Below, one piece after another: positions 21,140 through 29,080 of a stretch of DNA of 64,000 nt. The stretch comes from Desulfuromonas sp. KJ2020 (GTDB taxonomy: Bacteria > Desulfobacterota > Desulfuromonadia > Desulfuromonadales > SZUA-540). The stretch spans positions 153,187-217,186 of the forward strand of contig NZ_JAKUKE010000003.1 of NCBI RefSeq assembly GCF_024197615.1. The letters are read 5' to 3'. The translations under genes were made by a program, and so were the position numbers. Every line of letters starts with the position of its first letter. Position 1 is the stretch's first letter. The notes below the pieces were generated by a model that worked only from the letters and a program-made list of their open reading frames with translations, had not been told where the DNA came from and ran no database searches.

Positions 21140-22351
21140 GTGGCAAATAACACTGGGTTCATCGTAGGACCCGAAACAGTAAGAATGGTCGAATTGGGGC
21201 ACCCGTGGGTCATTGCGGACCGCTACACCAAAAGGTGGCCTTCTGGTCATGCCGGCGATATTGTCGCTCTGATCGATGAGAGTGGAAGGTTTGTCGGGAC
21301 GGCCGTGCGTGATCCCGGGGATCGCATCACCGCCCGTGTGCTTTCCCGGCATCCCATGAAGCTGGACCGGGGCTGGCTTGAAAAGAGGGTCAGCCAAGCT
21401 GTGCGTCTGCGCGAGAGCCATCTCGACCTTGAGGGAACCAACGCTTTTCGCCTCATCAACGGCGAAGGCGACTTTCTGCCTGGGCTCACTGTCGACCGCT
21501 ACAAAGATCATCTCATGATTCAGCTGTATTGCGGAGGCTGGAAGCCTTATCTGGGACTATTGTCCGAAGTGCTCCAGAAGTTTTGCCGGCCCCGTGGTAT
21601 TTATGAAAAACCTCGCCCCCAAGACACACGCAGTCTAGCCGCCAGCCGGGATGACAAAAAAATGAGTCGCCTTCTTTGGGGAGAGCCGGTTTCGGGAAAA
21701 CTGGCTGTTCTGGAGAATGGCGTGAATTTCCTGGTGGATTTGGGGGAAGGGCTCAACACCGGACTCTTTCTCGATCAGCGAGAGAATCGAGCCGATCTCA
21801 TGCGGCGAGTCAAGGGGACACGTGTTCTCAATCTGTTTGCCTACACAGGCGCGTTTTCCGTAGCAGCTGCGGTGGCCGATGCGGCCAAAGTGACCAGTGT
21901 CGATGTGTCGGAGCCCTATCTTGATTGGGCCAGGGATAATTTCGGTATTAACCGCCTCAACGCCAAGCGGCATGAATTTATTGCTGGCGATTGCTACGAC
22001 GTTCTGCAGGATCTCCATCGGCAGGGGTGTTGTTACGATGTCATTGTCATGGACCCTCCCAGCTTTTCCACCACCAGCAAAAGCCGCTTTACGACCCGTA
22101 AGGGAACTTCAGATCTGGTTGCCCTGGCTTCGCGTCTCCTGGTGGATGGTGGGCTACTTATCACCTCCTCCAATCTTCAGAAGATGGATGTCGCTGACTA
22201 TCTCAAGGAATTGAGGCGCGGCGCTTTGCAGGGCGGTTGCGAGCTCAGGGTGATCCAGTTGACGGATCAGTCAGCCGACTTTCCCTATCCCGTCACCTTT
22301 CCGGAAGGACGCTATCTGAAATACGTCATCAGCGTAAAGCATGAAGCATAG
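21140..22351 (+). CDS. RlmI-like class I rRNA (cytosine-5)-methyltransferase
   Basis: 403-residue member of the RlmI/YccW family, which methylates C1962 of 23S rRNA. The N-terminal PUA domain (about 1-75) contains HPWVIADRYTKR and GHAGDIVALID. The middle EEHAD-type domain has LINGEGDFLPGLTVDRYKD. The catalytic domain has LNLFAYTGAFSVAAA (motif I), TSVDVSEPYLDWARDNF, the DPPSFS motif and LITSSNLQ. Start is GTG at 21140, set by AGGAGG at 21130-21135. RlmI itself also uses a single catalytic Cys. Stand-alone gene. Confidence 0.88.
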   Translation: MANNTGFIVGPETVRMVELGHPWVIADRYTKRWPSGHAGDIVALIDESGRFVGTAVRDPGDRITARVLSRHPMKLDRGWLEKRVSQAVRLRESHLDLEGTNAFRLINGEGDFLPGLTVDRYKDHLMIQLYCGGWKPYLGLLSEVLQKFCRPRGIYEKPRPQDTRSLAASRDDKKMSRLLWGEPVSGKLAVLENGVNFLVDLGEGLNTGLFLDQRENRADLMRRVKGTRVLNLFAYTGAFSVAAAVADAAKVTSVDVSEPYLDWARDNFGINRLNAKRHEFIAGDCYDVLQDLHRQGCCYDVIVMDPPSFSTTSKSRFTTRKGTSDLVALASRLLVDGGLLITSSNLQKMDVADYLKELRRGALQGGCELRVIQLTDQSADFPYPVTFPEGRYLKYVISVKHEA

Positions 22352-22383
22352 GGCGTTTTAAACAATTTCATCGAAAGTCATTC

Positions 22384-24096
22384 TCACCTGCGGAGTTTTT
22401 CTGGGACGCTTCCTTGCCTTCGGTACGGCAGAAATACATCCTGGTAAAGAAACTGGTAGCCTGCCAGATTCTCTCTGGTCAACACGGGGTGTCCGTTGGG
22501 CAGAATGAGAAAGGGCTCCAGCTGCTCGCCACCCACCGAGCCATGCCCACCGACCTGATCATCAAAACAGACGATCCTGTTTCCATCGTAAGCCCCGAAC
22601 AGGATCAGGTCCCCACAACTTTCCTGATTGGCAAAACGGCACAGTTCTGGAAATATCTTTTCCGGGTCGCCATAAGGGGCCAGGAAAGACAGTTGCGATT
22701 GGTCGGGAACTTTGTCCGGCTGCGCACAGAGGCGGCCGTGGCGGTGAAAGAAGCAGACCTGTCCGTCTTTGCCTCTAGCGATGAAAAAACCGATTCCCTT
22801 GTGTCGTGACAAAAACTGCAACAGCAGAGGCTGCTGGGCCTCCAGTTCGCACCAATGGAGTCTCTGGGGGGCTCCGGTCAAATAGAGGTGGGCCAAGGAG
22901 CTGGAGTAGGTGATGACAATGCCGCCCTCCGGGTCTACCTTCAGGGTTTCTGGAACCAGAGCATTGATGCGACGCTGAAAAAACTTTTTGCTGGCACGGT
23001 AGACCTGATGACGCCAGCCTTTCGGGCTATCCAGTTCTTCCTCAAGATATCCCAGCTGGAGGTGGGTGAATTCCAGTGGGCCGCTGGAGACGGTGGCCTC
23101 TTGGTTTTCCCGCAGGAAGGCGCTTACGGCCTCTCCCAGGGTCGCCCCGAACCGGTCTCGGAAGGGGTAGCCCGGAGTCTGGCCATGGTCGGAGAGGATA
23201 ATGAGTTCATAGCGTCCGCCGGGCGCATGACGCAGCATCCGCATGATTTCGCCAATGCGCTTGTCCGTGTACTTCAGGTTTTTGAGCGCCTGGTGCGAGG
23301 CGGGGCCGAAGTGGTGTGCCAGTTCATCATAGCCGCTGTAGGTCGTATAGATGTAAGGGACCCCGGCATAGATGTCGGCGATGACCCCGAACGTCTGGAG
23401 TTCGCGAAGAATCACGTTGCAGAAAATGCGGATGAAAGGGAAGAGCCCTTCACGCACTTTCCAGGGTCTGGTTTTGGCGAAATGCCAGCGGTCATAGATT
23501 TCCATGAAATACTCAAGGACCGAGGCCACCATCATTCGACAGACCCGTAGCGGATGAAGGACCAGTAAGAGAAGAATGCGGGAGCCACCGAAACGACCAA
23601 AGAGGGTCTGCGGGTGAGGGGAGGAGACGGTGAAGACGCTGCGGGCGGCACCGCCATCTAAAATATTGGAATAGGATGAGCCGCCTTCGAGCAGTCCGGG
23701 CCGCCCATCGAACAGTTCCTCTCTAAATTTCTGCACGTGGTCGATGTCGTTGCAGCTGAACAACTGCCCGGATTTTTTGTCGAACCAACGGAAAGCCGGA
23801 ATACCTTCCTCAAGGCCATAAAATATGGTGGCCTGCGCGGCGGGAGTGGTGCTGGGCAGGCCGGCCTGGTACTGCCTAAGCCTGTAGCCCCTGGTGAGAT
23901 GTCTTTGAATATTGGGAAGATACCCCTTCTCAAGGGCCTGCTTGAAATGGCTGGTGGAGAGTCCGTCAATCTGGATGCCGACAAAGCCTGTCGAGCGTCC
24001 CGAGCGCCGCTTCTGCAAGCGTTCTTTTCGAAAGGGGTAGAACTTGAAAAAGTAATAGATTCGAAAAACCCTGTCCAGCAATTGCGTCCAGTGCAC
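22384..24096 (-). CDS. Alkaline-phosphatase-superfamily phosphodiesterase
   Basis: About 570 residues related to type I phosphodiesterase/nucleotide pyrophosphatases. Two-metal-site residues are visible: Asp in FVGIQIDGLS, a nucleophile Thr in GLPSTTPAAQAT, Asp and His in YSGYDELAHHFGP, the pair in SDHGQ, and GGHGSVGGEQLEPF near the C-terminus. There is a hydrophobic patch (SRILLLLVLHPL) but no signal peptide. I prefer the GTG at 24096 because AAGGAG lies 8 bases before it; ATG at 24123 or TTG at 24126 are alternatives without ribosome sites. Substrate unknown. Confidence 0.83.
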   Translation of the reverse strand: MHWTQLLDRVFRIYYFFKFYPFRKERLQKRRSGRSTGFVGIQIDGLSTSHFKQALEKGYLPNIQRHLTRGYRLRQYQAGLPSTTPAAQATIFYGLEEGIPAFRWFDKKSGQLFSCNDIDHVQKFREELFDGRPGLLEGGSSYSNILDGGAARSVFTVSSPHPQTLFGRFGGSRILLLLVLHPLRVCRMMVASVLEYFMEIYDRWHFAKTRPWKVREGLFPFIRIFCNVILRELQTFGVIADIYAGVPYIYTTYSGYDELAHHFGPASHQALKNLKYTDKRIGEIMRMLRHAPGGRYELIILSDHGQTPGYPFRDRFGATLGEAVSAFLRENQEATVSSGPLEFTHLQLGYLEEELDSPKGWRHQVYRASKKFFQRRINALVPETLKVDPEGGIVITYSSSLAHLYLTGAPQRLHWCELEAQQPLLLQFLSRHKGIGFFIARGKDGQVCFFHRHGRLCAQPDKVPDQSQLSFLAPYGDPEKIFPELCRFANQESCGDLILFGAYDGNRIVCFDDQVGGHGSVGGEQLEPFLILPNGHPVLTRENLAGYQFLYQDVFLPYRRQGSVPEKLRR

Positions 24097-24184
24097 GGCA
24101 TCATCTCCTTGATGTCTGTACATCAAGTATAGCAGTCGTGACGGGAAATCTCTAAGAAGTCAGGGGGATTATAGCTCTGGGAAT

Positions 24185-24216
24185 AAAAAAAGGCCGGGAC
24201 GAGGGGCCCCGGCCTT
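24185..24216 (-). terminator. Terminator after the cyclophilin gene
   Basis: On the minus strand a 9-bp stem AAGGCCGGG/CCCGGCCTT (24216-24208 with 24198-24190) is followed by TTTTTTT. It lies 14 bases after the stop. Confidence 0.85.
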
Positions 24217-24230
24217 GAGGTGATGATGCT

Positions 24231-24743
24231 TTAGTCGACAACGCTGGCCTTGTTGATGACGACTGCTTCCTTGGGGACATCCTGATGCATCCCTTTGTTG
24301 CCCGTGGCTACCTGCCGAATGGCATCGACGGTATCGATACCATCAATAACCTTGCCGAAGACGGCGTAGCCATATCCCGACGGCGTCTCATTTTTGTGAT
24401 CTAAAAAGGCGTTGTCCTTGACGTTGATAAAGAACTGGCAGGTGGCGCTGTCAACGACCTGTGTTCGCGCCATGGCAATCGTCCCTCGCAGGTTTTTCAG
24501 CCCGTTGTTGGCTTCGTTGCGGATCGGACCGCGGGTCTTTTTTTCTTTCATGTCCGCGGTCATGCCCCCACCTTGGATCATGAAGCCGTCAATGACGCGA
24601 TGAAAAACAGTGCCATCATAAAACCCGCTGTTAACGTATTCGAGAAAATTGGCTGTCGTTTTCGGAGCGTTTTGGGCGTCGAGTTCCAGGGTGATGTCTC
24701 CCATGGAGGTCTCCAGTCGGACAGCAGGATTCTTTTCGCTCAT
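24231..24743 (-). CDS. Peptidyl-prolyl cis-trans isomerase, cyclophilin type
   Basis: 170-residue single-domain cyclophilin (PpiB-like), without a signal peptide and therefore cytoplasmic. Signatures: [20 protein letters not shown], the active-site [14 protein letters not shown] (catalytic Arg), [25 protein letters not shown] and [16 protein letters not shown]. The ATG follows AAGGAG. A monocistronic gene with its own terminator, lying after tRNA-Leu on the same strand. Confidence 0.93.
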   Translation of the reverse strand: MSEKNPAVRLETSMGDITLELDAQNAPKTTANFLEYVNSGFYDGTVFHRVIDGFMIQGGGMTADMKEKKTRGPIRNEANNGLKNLRGTIAMARTQVVDSATCQFFINVKDNAFLDHKNETPSGYGYAVFGKVIDGIDTVDAIRQVATGNKGMHQDVPKEAVVINKASVVD

Positions 24744-24783
24744 CGGTGTGTCTCCTTTTTGAAGGGATCGAATTTAAAAATGC

Positions 24784-24810
24784 AAAAGGCCAGGAGAAGT
24801 ACTCCCGGCC
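24784..24810 (-). terminator. Terminator after tRNA-Leu
   Basis: On the minus strand a 9-bp stem (24810-24802 with 24796-24788; one G-T pair) with a 5-base loop is followed by TTTTG, 12 bases after the CCA of tRNA-Leu. Confidence 0.65.
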
Positions 24811-24821
24811 CTGATTTGCTG

Positions 24822-24907
24822 TGGTGCCGAAGGCCGGAATCGAACCGGCACGGCCAGAAGCCATCGGTTTTTGAGACCGACGTGTCTACCAATTCCACCA
24901 CTTCGGC
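24822..24907 (-). tRNA. tRNA-Leu (anticodon CAA)
   Basis: 86-nt class II tRNA with encoded CCA. The acceptor is GCCGAAG/CTTCGGC, the anticodon stem TCGGT/ACCGA encloses CTCAAAA with anticodon CAA (24873-24871), a long variable arm follows, and the T arm contains GGTTCGATTCC. Confidence 0.97.
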
Positions 24908-25020
24908 AAAGCGGAGTGAATTATAGAAATATATGGGGCCACGGTCAAGGGATTTGAGTGTATCGATGAAAAAAAGGGGAGGCGTGTCGGTGGTCAGCTA
25001 GGGGCGCCCCTTTGAGGGGC

Positions 25021-25145
25021 ATCAGGAAATTCCTGATATCCCTGTTTCGATTTTTTTGGTAAGGTTGCTCTGGTATTGCTTGCGAACAAAGCCCCGCAAG
25101 CAAAGGGGCCCCGCATGGTGTGGGGCCCTTCCTTTTTTGGGGGTA
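25021..25145. other. Hairpin-rich intergenic region before the prophage
   Basis: The 414 bases between tRNA-Leu and the attachment site contain no gene I can support. They hold a perfect palindrome ATCAGGAA-A-TTCCTGAT (25021-25037), a 9-bp hairpin (25076-25084 with 25095-25103), and a GC-rich near-perfect hairpin (25102-25131) followed on the plus strand by TTCCTTTTTT that looks like a terminator. No upstream plus-strand gene explains that terminator. Several short open frames here show no ribosome sites or protein-like composition. Confidence 0.5.
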
Positions 25146-25156
25146 GTGCTCCTGGG

Positions 25157-25219
25157 AAAAAAGTCCCCCGGCGAATAAACACCGGGGGCATAACAGGTAC
25201 AACCATTCTGTGTGTTTCG
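25157..25219 (-). ncRNA. Candidate small RNA (~60 nt)
   Basis: A good promoter at 25255-25226 on the minus strand is followed within about 60 bases by a 7-bp hairpin CCCCCGG/CCGGGGG (25188-25182 with 25171-25165) and ACTTTTTT. No open frame with a ribosome site fits in between. A short promoter-to-terminator unit is the typical look of a small RNA gene. It matches no family I know. It could instead be the leader of something lost when the prophage inserted nearby. Confidence 0.35.
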
Positions 25220-25225
25220 ACGTCT

Positions 25226-25255
25226 ATAATAAAAAATTAGAAAATTATTAGTCAA
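25226..25255 (-). promoter_or_regulatory. Sigma-70-like promoter of the candidate small RNA
   Basis: TTGACT (25255-25250), an 18-base AT-rich spacer and TATTAT (25231-25226) on the minus strand. Start of transcription expected near 25219. Confidence 0.5.
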
Positions 25256-25285
25256 CGATTTTTTAGCTGAAATGGCTCAAATCAC

Positions 25286-25321
25286 AAAAAAAGCCTGCGA
25301 AATAATTCGCAGGCTTTTTTT
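25286..25321 (-). terminator. Original terminator of the host tRNA-Ala gene
   Basis: Eleven-bp stem (25291-25301 with 25306-25316), loop ATAA, flanked on both sides by seven A/T pairs so it works in either direction. On the minus strand it lies directly after the displaced tRNA 3' fragment, so it is most likely the native terminator of the tRNA gene before phage insertion. Confidence 0.8.
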
Positions 25322-25322
25322 A

Positions 25323-25370
25323 TTTGGTGGAGCTAAGCGGGATCGAACCGCTGACCTCTTGAATGCCATT
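25323..25370. repeat. Prophage attachment site, integrase-proximal copy
   Basis: These 48 bases are identical to 63953-64000. The repeat begins just outside the CCA end of a tRNA-Ala and ends in the anticodon stem. Outward identity stops at 25322/63952. On the other side 25371 is T, where an intact tRNA is expected to have C, so the repeat probably ends exactly here. It bounds a 38.6-kb prophage. Confidence 0.92.
25325..25370 (-). pseudogene. Displaced 3' half of tRNA-Ala(GGC)
   Basis: From the anticodon loop through the T arm (GGTTCGATCCC) to the encoded CCA. The 5' half is absent: the next bases on the minus strand belong to the phage. It is a remnant left when the phage recombined into the tRNA gene, and is still followed by the host terminator. 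Confidence 0.85.
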
Positions 25371-25402
25371 TTTGGGCTCACCCGTGGACATGGCTGTTTG
25401 TA

Positions 25403-26464
25403 TTAAGCTTTTTTCTTGTTCGTTTTGGTCCATGTGTCGGTAGCTGTCTGGCCTTGGCGCAGGCGGTCAATGTTGATGTGGGTGTATTTCTCTGTTGTGC
25501 GGATCTGGGTGTGCCCCAGGATGGCCTGGGTTAGTCTCAGGTCTCCTGTGGCTGCCAGGGTGTAGGTGGCGCAGATGTGCCGCAGGGTGTGCGGGCCTTT
25601 TATGGGGACGCCTGAGCGTTCGCTGGCGGTTTTGAAGAGGTTTTTCATGTGGGTATAGGGCTTGGGGTTTTTGGGGTCGCTTTTGTCGCTGGGGGCTACC
25701 AGGCCGGTCTTTTTTTTGATGGGCTCCAGGATGGTTCTTGCTTCTTCTGGCAGCACGGCGATCCGTGGGCGGCCACCCTTCTGGCTGAAGTAGATCACGC
25801 CCTGGTGCCAGTCGATGTCCTCCCAGCGCAGGTGGGTGGCTTCTTTGAAGCGCAGGCCGGCACGAACCATGATCCAGATCAGCGCGTTTTTGGGGCCTGG
25901 CAGGCGGGTTTTGGTGGCCTTGTCCCAGGGCCCGTCGTTTTCGAGGGCGTCGAGCCATTTCTGCAGGCCCTCTGGCGTCGGTATTCTGGGCAAGGGTTCG
26001 CGGTAGGGTAGGCGGTGGATTTTGAAGGGCAGGGGCCTGGCCATGCCGCGCTCGACCATCCAGCTGATGCAGCTCTTGAGGTAGTCCAGTTCGAGGTTGC
26101 AGCTGCGGGGTGTTGCCTGCCGTTTTGTTTTGTAGGCGTCGATGCTCTTTTCGGTGATGCGAGGCACCTGGAGCTTGCCGAAGTGCGGCTCCAGGTGCTT
26201 CATGGCCCACAGGATGCTCTCCACGGTTTTGGGTGCCCGGTGTATCCGCATCCAGGCGATCCACTCGGGGAACACGTCGCGCAACATGGGATTGGTGACG
26301 TTGTGGATGGCCCCGCCCGACTGCCGCAGGTTCATTTCGATGCTGCGGGCTTCGGCCTCGTCGCAGTCGTAGACGGTGAGGTGCTCGTTTTTGCCCTTTC
26401 TGCCCTCGGGCCGCCATCGGATGATCCAGGCGTTAGGGATGGTTTTGTGCTTCTGGATGGACAT
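25403..26464 (-). CDS. int: Prophage tyrosine integrase
   Basis: 353-residue tyrosine recombinase that would insert and excise the phage at tRNA-Ala. The N-terminal part is an arm-binding domain plus a SAM-like core-binding domain (about 55-150). The catalytic residues are visible: Arg205 in AGLRFKEATHLRW, Lys229 in SQKGGRPR, His292 and Arg295 in PHTLRHICAT, His318 in LGHTQIRTTEKYTH and nucleophile Tyr327. The gene ends 33 bases from the attachment repeat, the usual position. It starts 6 bases after the lipoprotein gene, so it shares that transcript. Clearly different from the IntI-type protein at 41504. Confidence 0.95.
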   Translation of the reverse strand: MSIQKHKTIPNAWIIRWRPEGRKGKNEHLTVYDCDEAEARSIEMNLRQSGGAIHNVTNPMLRDVFPEWIAWMRIHRAPKTVESILWAMKHLEPHFGKLQVPRITEKSIDAYKTKRQATPRSCNLELDYLKSCISWMVERGMARPLPFKIHRLPYREPLPRIPTPEGLQKWLDALENDGPWDKATKTRLPGPKNALIWIMVRAGLRFKEATHLRWEDIDWHQGVIYFSQKGGRPRIAVLPEEARTILEPIKKKTGLVAPSDKSDPKNPKPYTHMKNLFKTASERSGVPIKGPHTLRHICATYTLAATGDLRLTQAILGHTQIRTTEKYTHINIDRLRQGQTATDTWTKTNKKKA

Positions 26465-26470
26465 GCTAGA

Positions 26471-27373
26471 TTATTCTGACGGAGATATTGCGCACCGTAC
26501 ATATCTCGATGCGTCTTTCGGCCCGTTAGATATAGTCCCATCTTCGTGCCTAATATACCAAGAGTCGGGTGTTGGTGCAGGAAGCGACGATGGATAAGTT
26601 TCAGAAGATGTCCAGAATATCCGATAATATGTTGGCCCCAAAAACGTGTCCTCAAAGAAGTCTGTGTCTATGGCTGGTGAAGCACCTGGAGTTATGATGG
26701 TATAAAGTTCACCTACGGAAGGAAGGTGCCATTCTGTAAATCCGGACAGATTTAATTGGTCACAATATGCCATCGCATCGGTCCATGTCATGGCTCCAGG
26801 CGTTCTTTTTTGCCATAAAATGCCAGTGCTTTGGTCTAGTACAGTATTTTCGGAAAGATTTAACAGGTTTTCGCGTTGTTGATTATCCCCTGATACGCAT
26901 ATAGTTAAAAAGCTTGAATTGCTCATGTATGTATACAAATACCCAAGGCTCGAATTGAAAGCATAGTAATTGTCGTTTATCGGGCTTGAATAGGCCCATA
27001 CTTCGGATTCGTAGTATGGGGCCCCGCTAGGTATTAGGGTAAACGGGAAGCCTTCCGCCTTGTAGTCAAAAAAACTGATCAGCTCTTTTGGGGTTGGCAT
27101 CCTCCATACTGCTCCATCCCCGCTATCCAGGTTAGAGCAGTATGAATATGCGGCAGGCCATGAAAGTTTTGGTCTGGGAAAGTTCATCTCCCATCGCAGT
27201 GATGTCAATGGGTCCACTTCATAAGCGAAATATGAAACCTCGCCACCGGGTATAGGCTGTTCGACATTGCCTGAACTGTCGCCACCACAACCAGTTGCAA
27301 GGAGAATACTTGCCGAGATTATAGCTCTGTATAAACGCCTCAAGGGATCAACCTCTTTTAGTTTTTTGCTCAT
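26471..27373 (-). CDS. DUF1566 lipoprotein (possible lysogenic conversion gene)
   Basis: Predicted lipoprotein: the start at 27373 (MSKKLKEVDPLRRLYR) leads into a hydrophobic segment and lipobox LATGC, followed by a Gly/Ser linker. An upstream in-frame extension of 56 codons overlaps the repressor gene and is unlikely. The mature part has two DUF1566-type modules (about 45-170 and 175-300) with paired Trp and Cys: W-x-x-A-x-x-Y-C, WRMPTPKEL and WHLPSVGELYTI, ending ASRYVRCAI. Such domains occur in secreted or surface proteins of delta-proteobacteria; their function is unknown. Lying between repressor and integrase, it should be expressed in the lysogen. Confidence 0.8.
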   Translation of the reverse strand: MSKKLKEVDPLRRLYRAIISASILLATGCGGDSSGNVEQPIPGGEVSYFAYEVDPLTSLRWEMNFPRPKLSWPAAYSYCSNLDSGDGAVWRMPTPKELISFFDYKAEGFPFTLIPSGAPYYESEVWAYSSPINDNYYAFNSSLGYLYTYMSNSSFLTICVSGDNQQRENLLNLSENTVLDQSTGILWQKRTPGAMTWTDAMAYCDQLNLSGFTEWHLPSVGELYTIITPGASPAIDTDFFEDTFLGPTYYRIFWTSSETYPSSLPAPTPDSWYIRHEDGTISNGPKDASRYVRCAISPSE

Positions 27374-27413
27374 CCTAACATTTAAGTAACCCTCAAGCCA
27401 AGCCGCCTCATCT

Positions 27414-27914
27414 CTAAGCGGAGTTCTGCTCCGCCAAGTCTGAGCCTCCTCCGCCGTTTCCCCGCGACTCCTGAGCGTCATCCTCCAGCATATTAAAAGC
27501 CGCCCTCCGAATCTTCTGGCTGGCGGCACGGTAGTTTTCAACTAGAAGCATCTCTTCTTTGCTCAGGCTGCTGTTCGACGAATAAAGCCCGGCCGCCTCA
27601 CATATGCTCTGAGCGAAGGCTTTGTCGCCCTGGTATGCAGCCTTCGCCAATTCGACCAGCGCGGCCTCCCGAGATGGTTCTTTGGGACGATCTGGCTCTT
27701 TACCCGTGATGAGCCAGTCGAGAGTCACTTTGCAGGCGCAGGCTATTTTTTGGAGAGACTCGATAGGAACCCCACGTTTTGCACCCCCTTTTTCATATTT
27801 TGATACGGCCGCCTTTTCAATTCCCAGGAGATCGCCAAGGTCTGCCTGGGTCATGCCTACCAAGTCTCTGGCGGCCTTAATTCTTCGGCCGATATCCTCG
27901 TTAAGTCTCTGCAT
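27414..27914 (-). CDS. CI-like prophage repressor (XRE family)
   Basis: 166 residues. The N-terminal XRE helix-turn-helix (about 8-65) reads IKAARDLVGMTQADLGDLLG, then EKAAVSKYEKG. The C-terminal part is helical and lacks a LexA-type Ser/Lys protease, so induction would not follow the classic self-cleavage route. It is divergent from the early operon across a 196-base control region and heads a leftward operon with the lipoprotein and integrase. Start at 27914. Confidence 0.85.
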   Translation of the reverse strand: MQRLNEDIGRRIKAARDLVGMTQADLGDLLGIEKAAVSKYEKGGAKRGVPIESLQKIACACKVTLDWLITGKEPDRPKEPSREAALVELAKAAYQGDKAFAQSICEAAGLYSSNSSLSKEEMLLVENYRAASQKIRRAAFNMLEDDAQESRGNGGGGSDLAEQNSA

Positions 27915-27943
27915 GGTGAAAAAATACCGCCTTTTTTCCTTTC

Positions 27944-27994
27944 TGTAAACCCAGTCTACAAAAAAGAAACAAACGAAAAAACATATACTTATGT
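27944..27994. promoter_or_regulatory. Possible leftward operators before the repressor gene
   Basis: Two inverted repeats lie upstream of the repressor: TGTAAAC-CCA-GTCTACA (27944-27960, one mismatch pair) and ACATA-TACT-TATGT (27981-27994, perfect). Either may be bound by the repressor or its antagonist. I could not identify the repressor promoter with confidence. Confidence 0.4.
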
Positions 27995-28049
27995 ATGTAA
28001 TTTTATCCGATATGGGCGCCCTGTAGTAAAAAATTTGTTGATTTTCTCC

Positions 28050-28080
28050 TTGACAGTCTGCGTTTTAGATACTAATATCT
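28050..28080 (+). promoter_or_regulatory. Early rightward phage promoter with overlapping operator
   Basis: TTGACA (28050-28055), a 17-base spacer and TAATAT (28073-28078) are close to consensus. The palindrome AGATA-CTAA-TATCT (28067-28080) covers the -10 element. A repressor bound there would block transcription of the early operon starting at 28111. This is the strongest promoter visible in the phage. Confidence 0.75.
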
Positions 28081-28110
28081 GCTTAAAAGTATCCAAAAAG
28101 GAAACCTGAC

Positions 28111-28671
28111 ATGACTATCGGTGAGAAAATCAGACAAAGCCGCAAAAGCAAGGGCATGCGGGGTGAGGACCTTGGTCTTGCCGTAGGTCTCACCAAGAGC
28201 ACCATTTCGAAGATTGAGAAGGACGGTATCAAGGGTGGCCCTGACCCGGAAACTCTTGTCAGGATATCGGAGGCGCTGGAAGATAAGTCCATCCTCATAT
28301 ATGCGCTTCTAAACAACCCCATCTGTCAGCGCATAATCCCCAGGGCTTTCGCGCCCCTGAACAACATCAACGAGAACACGTCAGCCATTTTGGCGAAGCT
28401 TCGAGAGGAGCTTAACGAGGCTGTCGAAGCCGTTGACATTCTTGCCCGGATTTTTAGCGTCAAGGACCCAACAACAACCCCGGCCTACAAAGAGACGCTG
28501 CTGGCGAAGTTGGAGCAGATTATTGACGCGCCGCGCTGCATCGAGGAGCTTTTTGCTCACCTGAAGGAGTGCGGCGCCATGAGCGAAGAGGAGCACCTGG
28601 AGGTGCATATCCGCCAGCAGGCCAAGGTGGAGGCGCATGGCCACCACAAGCCCTGCCAGAAGGTAGCGTAG
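28111..28671 (+). CDS. Early HTH regulator (Cro/CII-like)
   Basis: 186 residues. An XRE-type HTH is at the N-terminus (MTIGEKIRQSRKSKGMRGED, then LAVGLTKSTISKIEKDG), followed by a long helical region and a His-rich end (HGHHKPC). First gene of the rightward operon, with an AAAGGAAACC ribosome site. By position it may be the Cro-type antagonist of the repressor at 27414 or a CII-like activator; the sequence does not decide. Its TAG stop overlaps the next start by one base. Confidence 0.8.
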   Translation: MTIGEKIRQSRKSKGMRGEDLGLAVGLTKSTISKIEKDGIKGGPDPETLVRISEALEDKSILIYALLNNPICQRIIPRAFAPLNNINENTSAILAKLREELNEAVEAVDILARIFSVKDPTTTPAYKETLLAKLEQIIDAPRCIEELFAHLKECGAMSEEEHLEVHIRQQAKVEAHGHHKPCQKVA

Positions 28672-28871
28672 TGACCATCGAGCAGCGTCTAGACCAGATC
28701 GAAGCTCAGCAGAGGCGGATCATCGCCATGCTTGAGGCTCGCCTCGATTCCTCTGACGAGCCAAAGGGCATGGACGCTGTGACGCGTGAGGCCATATTTT
28801 CTCTGCCTGATCCGGTGGCTGCTTTGCGAGAGCGTGGCCGCAAACAAAGGCAGATGATGAGGGCAAAATGA
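28671..28871 (+). CDS. Small phage protein
   Basis: 66 residues starting at GTG 28671, overlapping the previous stop (TAGTG), which suggests coupled translation. Begins MTIEQRLDQIEAQQRRIIAM, a short coiled coil, with a basic Arg/Lys-rich end. No known domain. It overlaps the next gene by four bases. Confidence 0.6.
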   Translation: MTIEQRLDQIEAQQRRIIAMLEARLDSSDEPKGMDAVTREAIFSLPDPVAALRERGRKQRQMMRAK

Positions 28872-29080
28872 CTCGTGAAGCTATCGAGAGTGAGCTGCTG
28901 GCCTATTTGTCTGAGCCGGCCGGGATGGTGGAGTGGAATAATTTTGCCTTTGACCTGCTGGTCGGCGAGATCATCAAGAAGGGTAAGCCTGTGGCGGAGT
29001 TGACGCTGGGTGAAATGATGGAACTGGCAGAGCACGTTAGGGCCAGGGTCAATCGTGTCTATGTGGGGGGTAAAGGATGA
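28868..29080 (+). CDS. Small phage protein
   Basis: 70 residues, MTREAIESELLAYLSEPAG at the start, helical and acidic, no recognised domain. ATGA overlap with the gene before and again with the one after. Function unknown; kept because of the tight overlapping layout. Confidence 0.6.
   Translation: MTREAIESELLAYLSEPAGMVEWNNFAFDLLVGEIIKKGKPVAELTLGEMMELAEHVRARVNRVYVGGKG

Noticed and set aside
25022..25255. Overlapping minus-strand open frames of 70-85 codons near the attachment site
   Set aside because: No ribosome sites, Cys/Gly/Pro-rich nonsense composition, and they run through strong hairpins.
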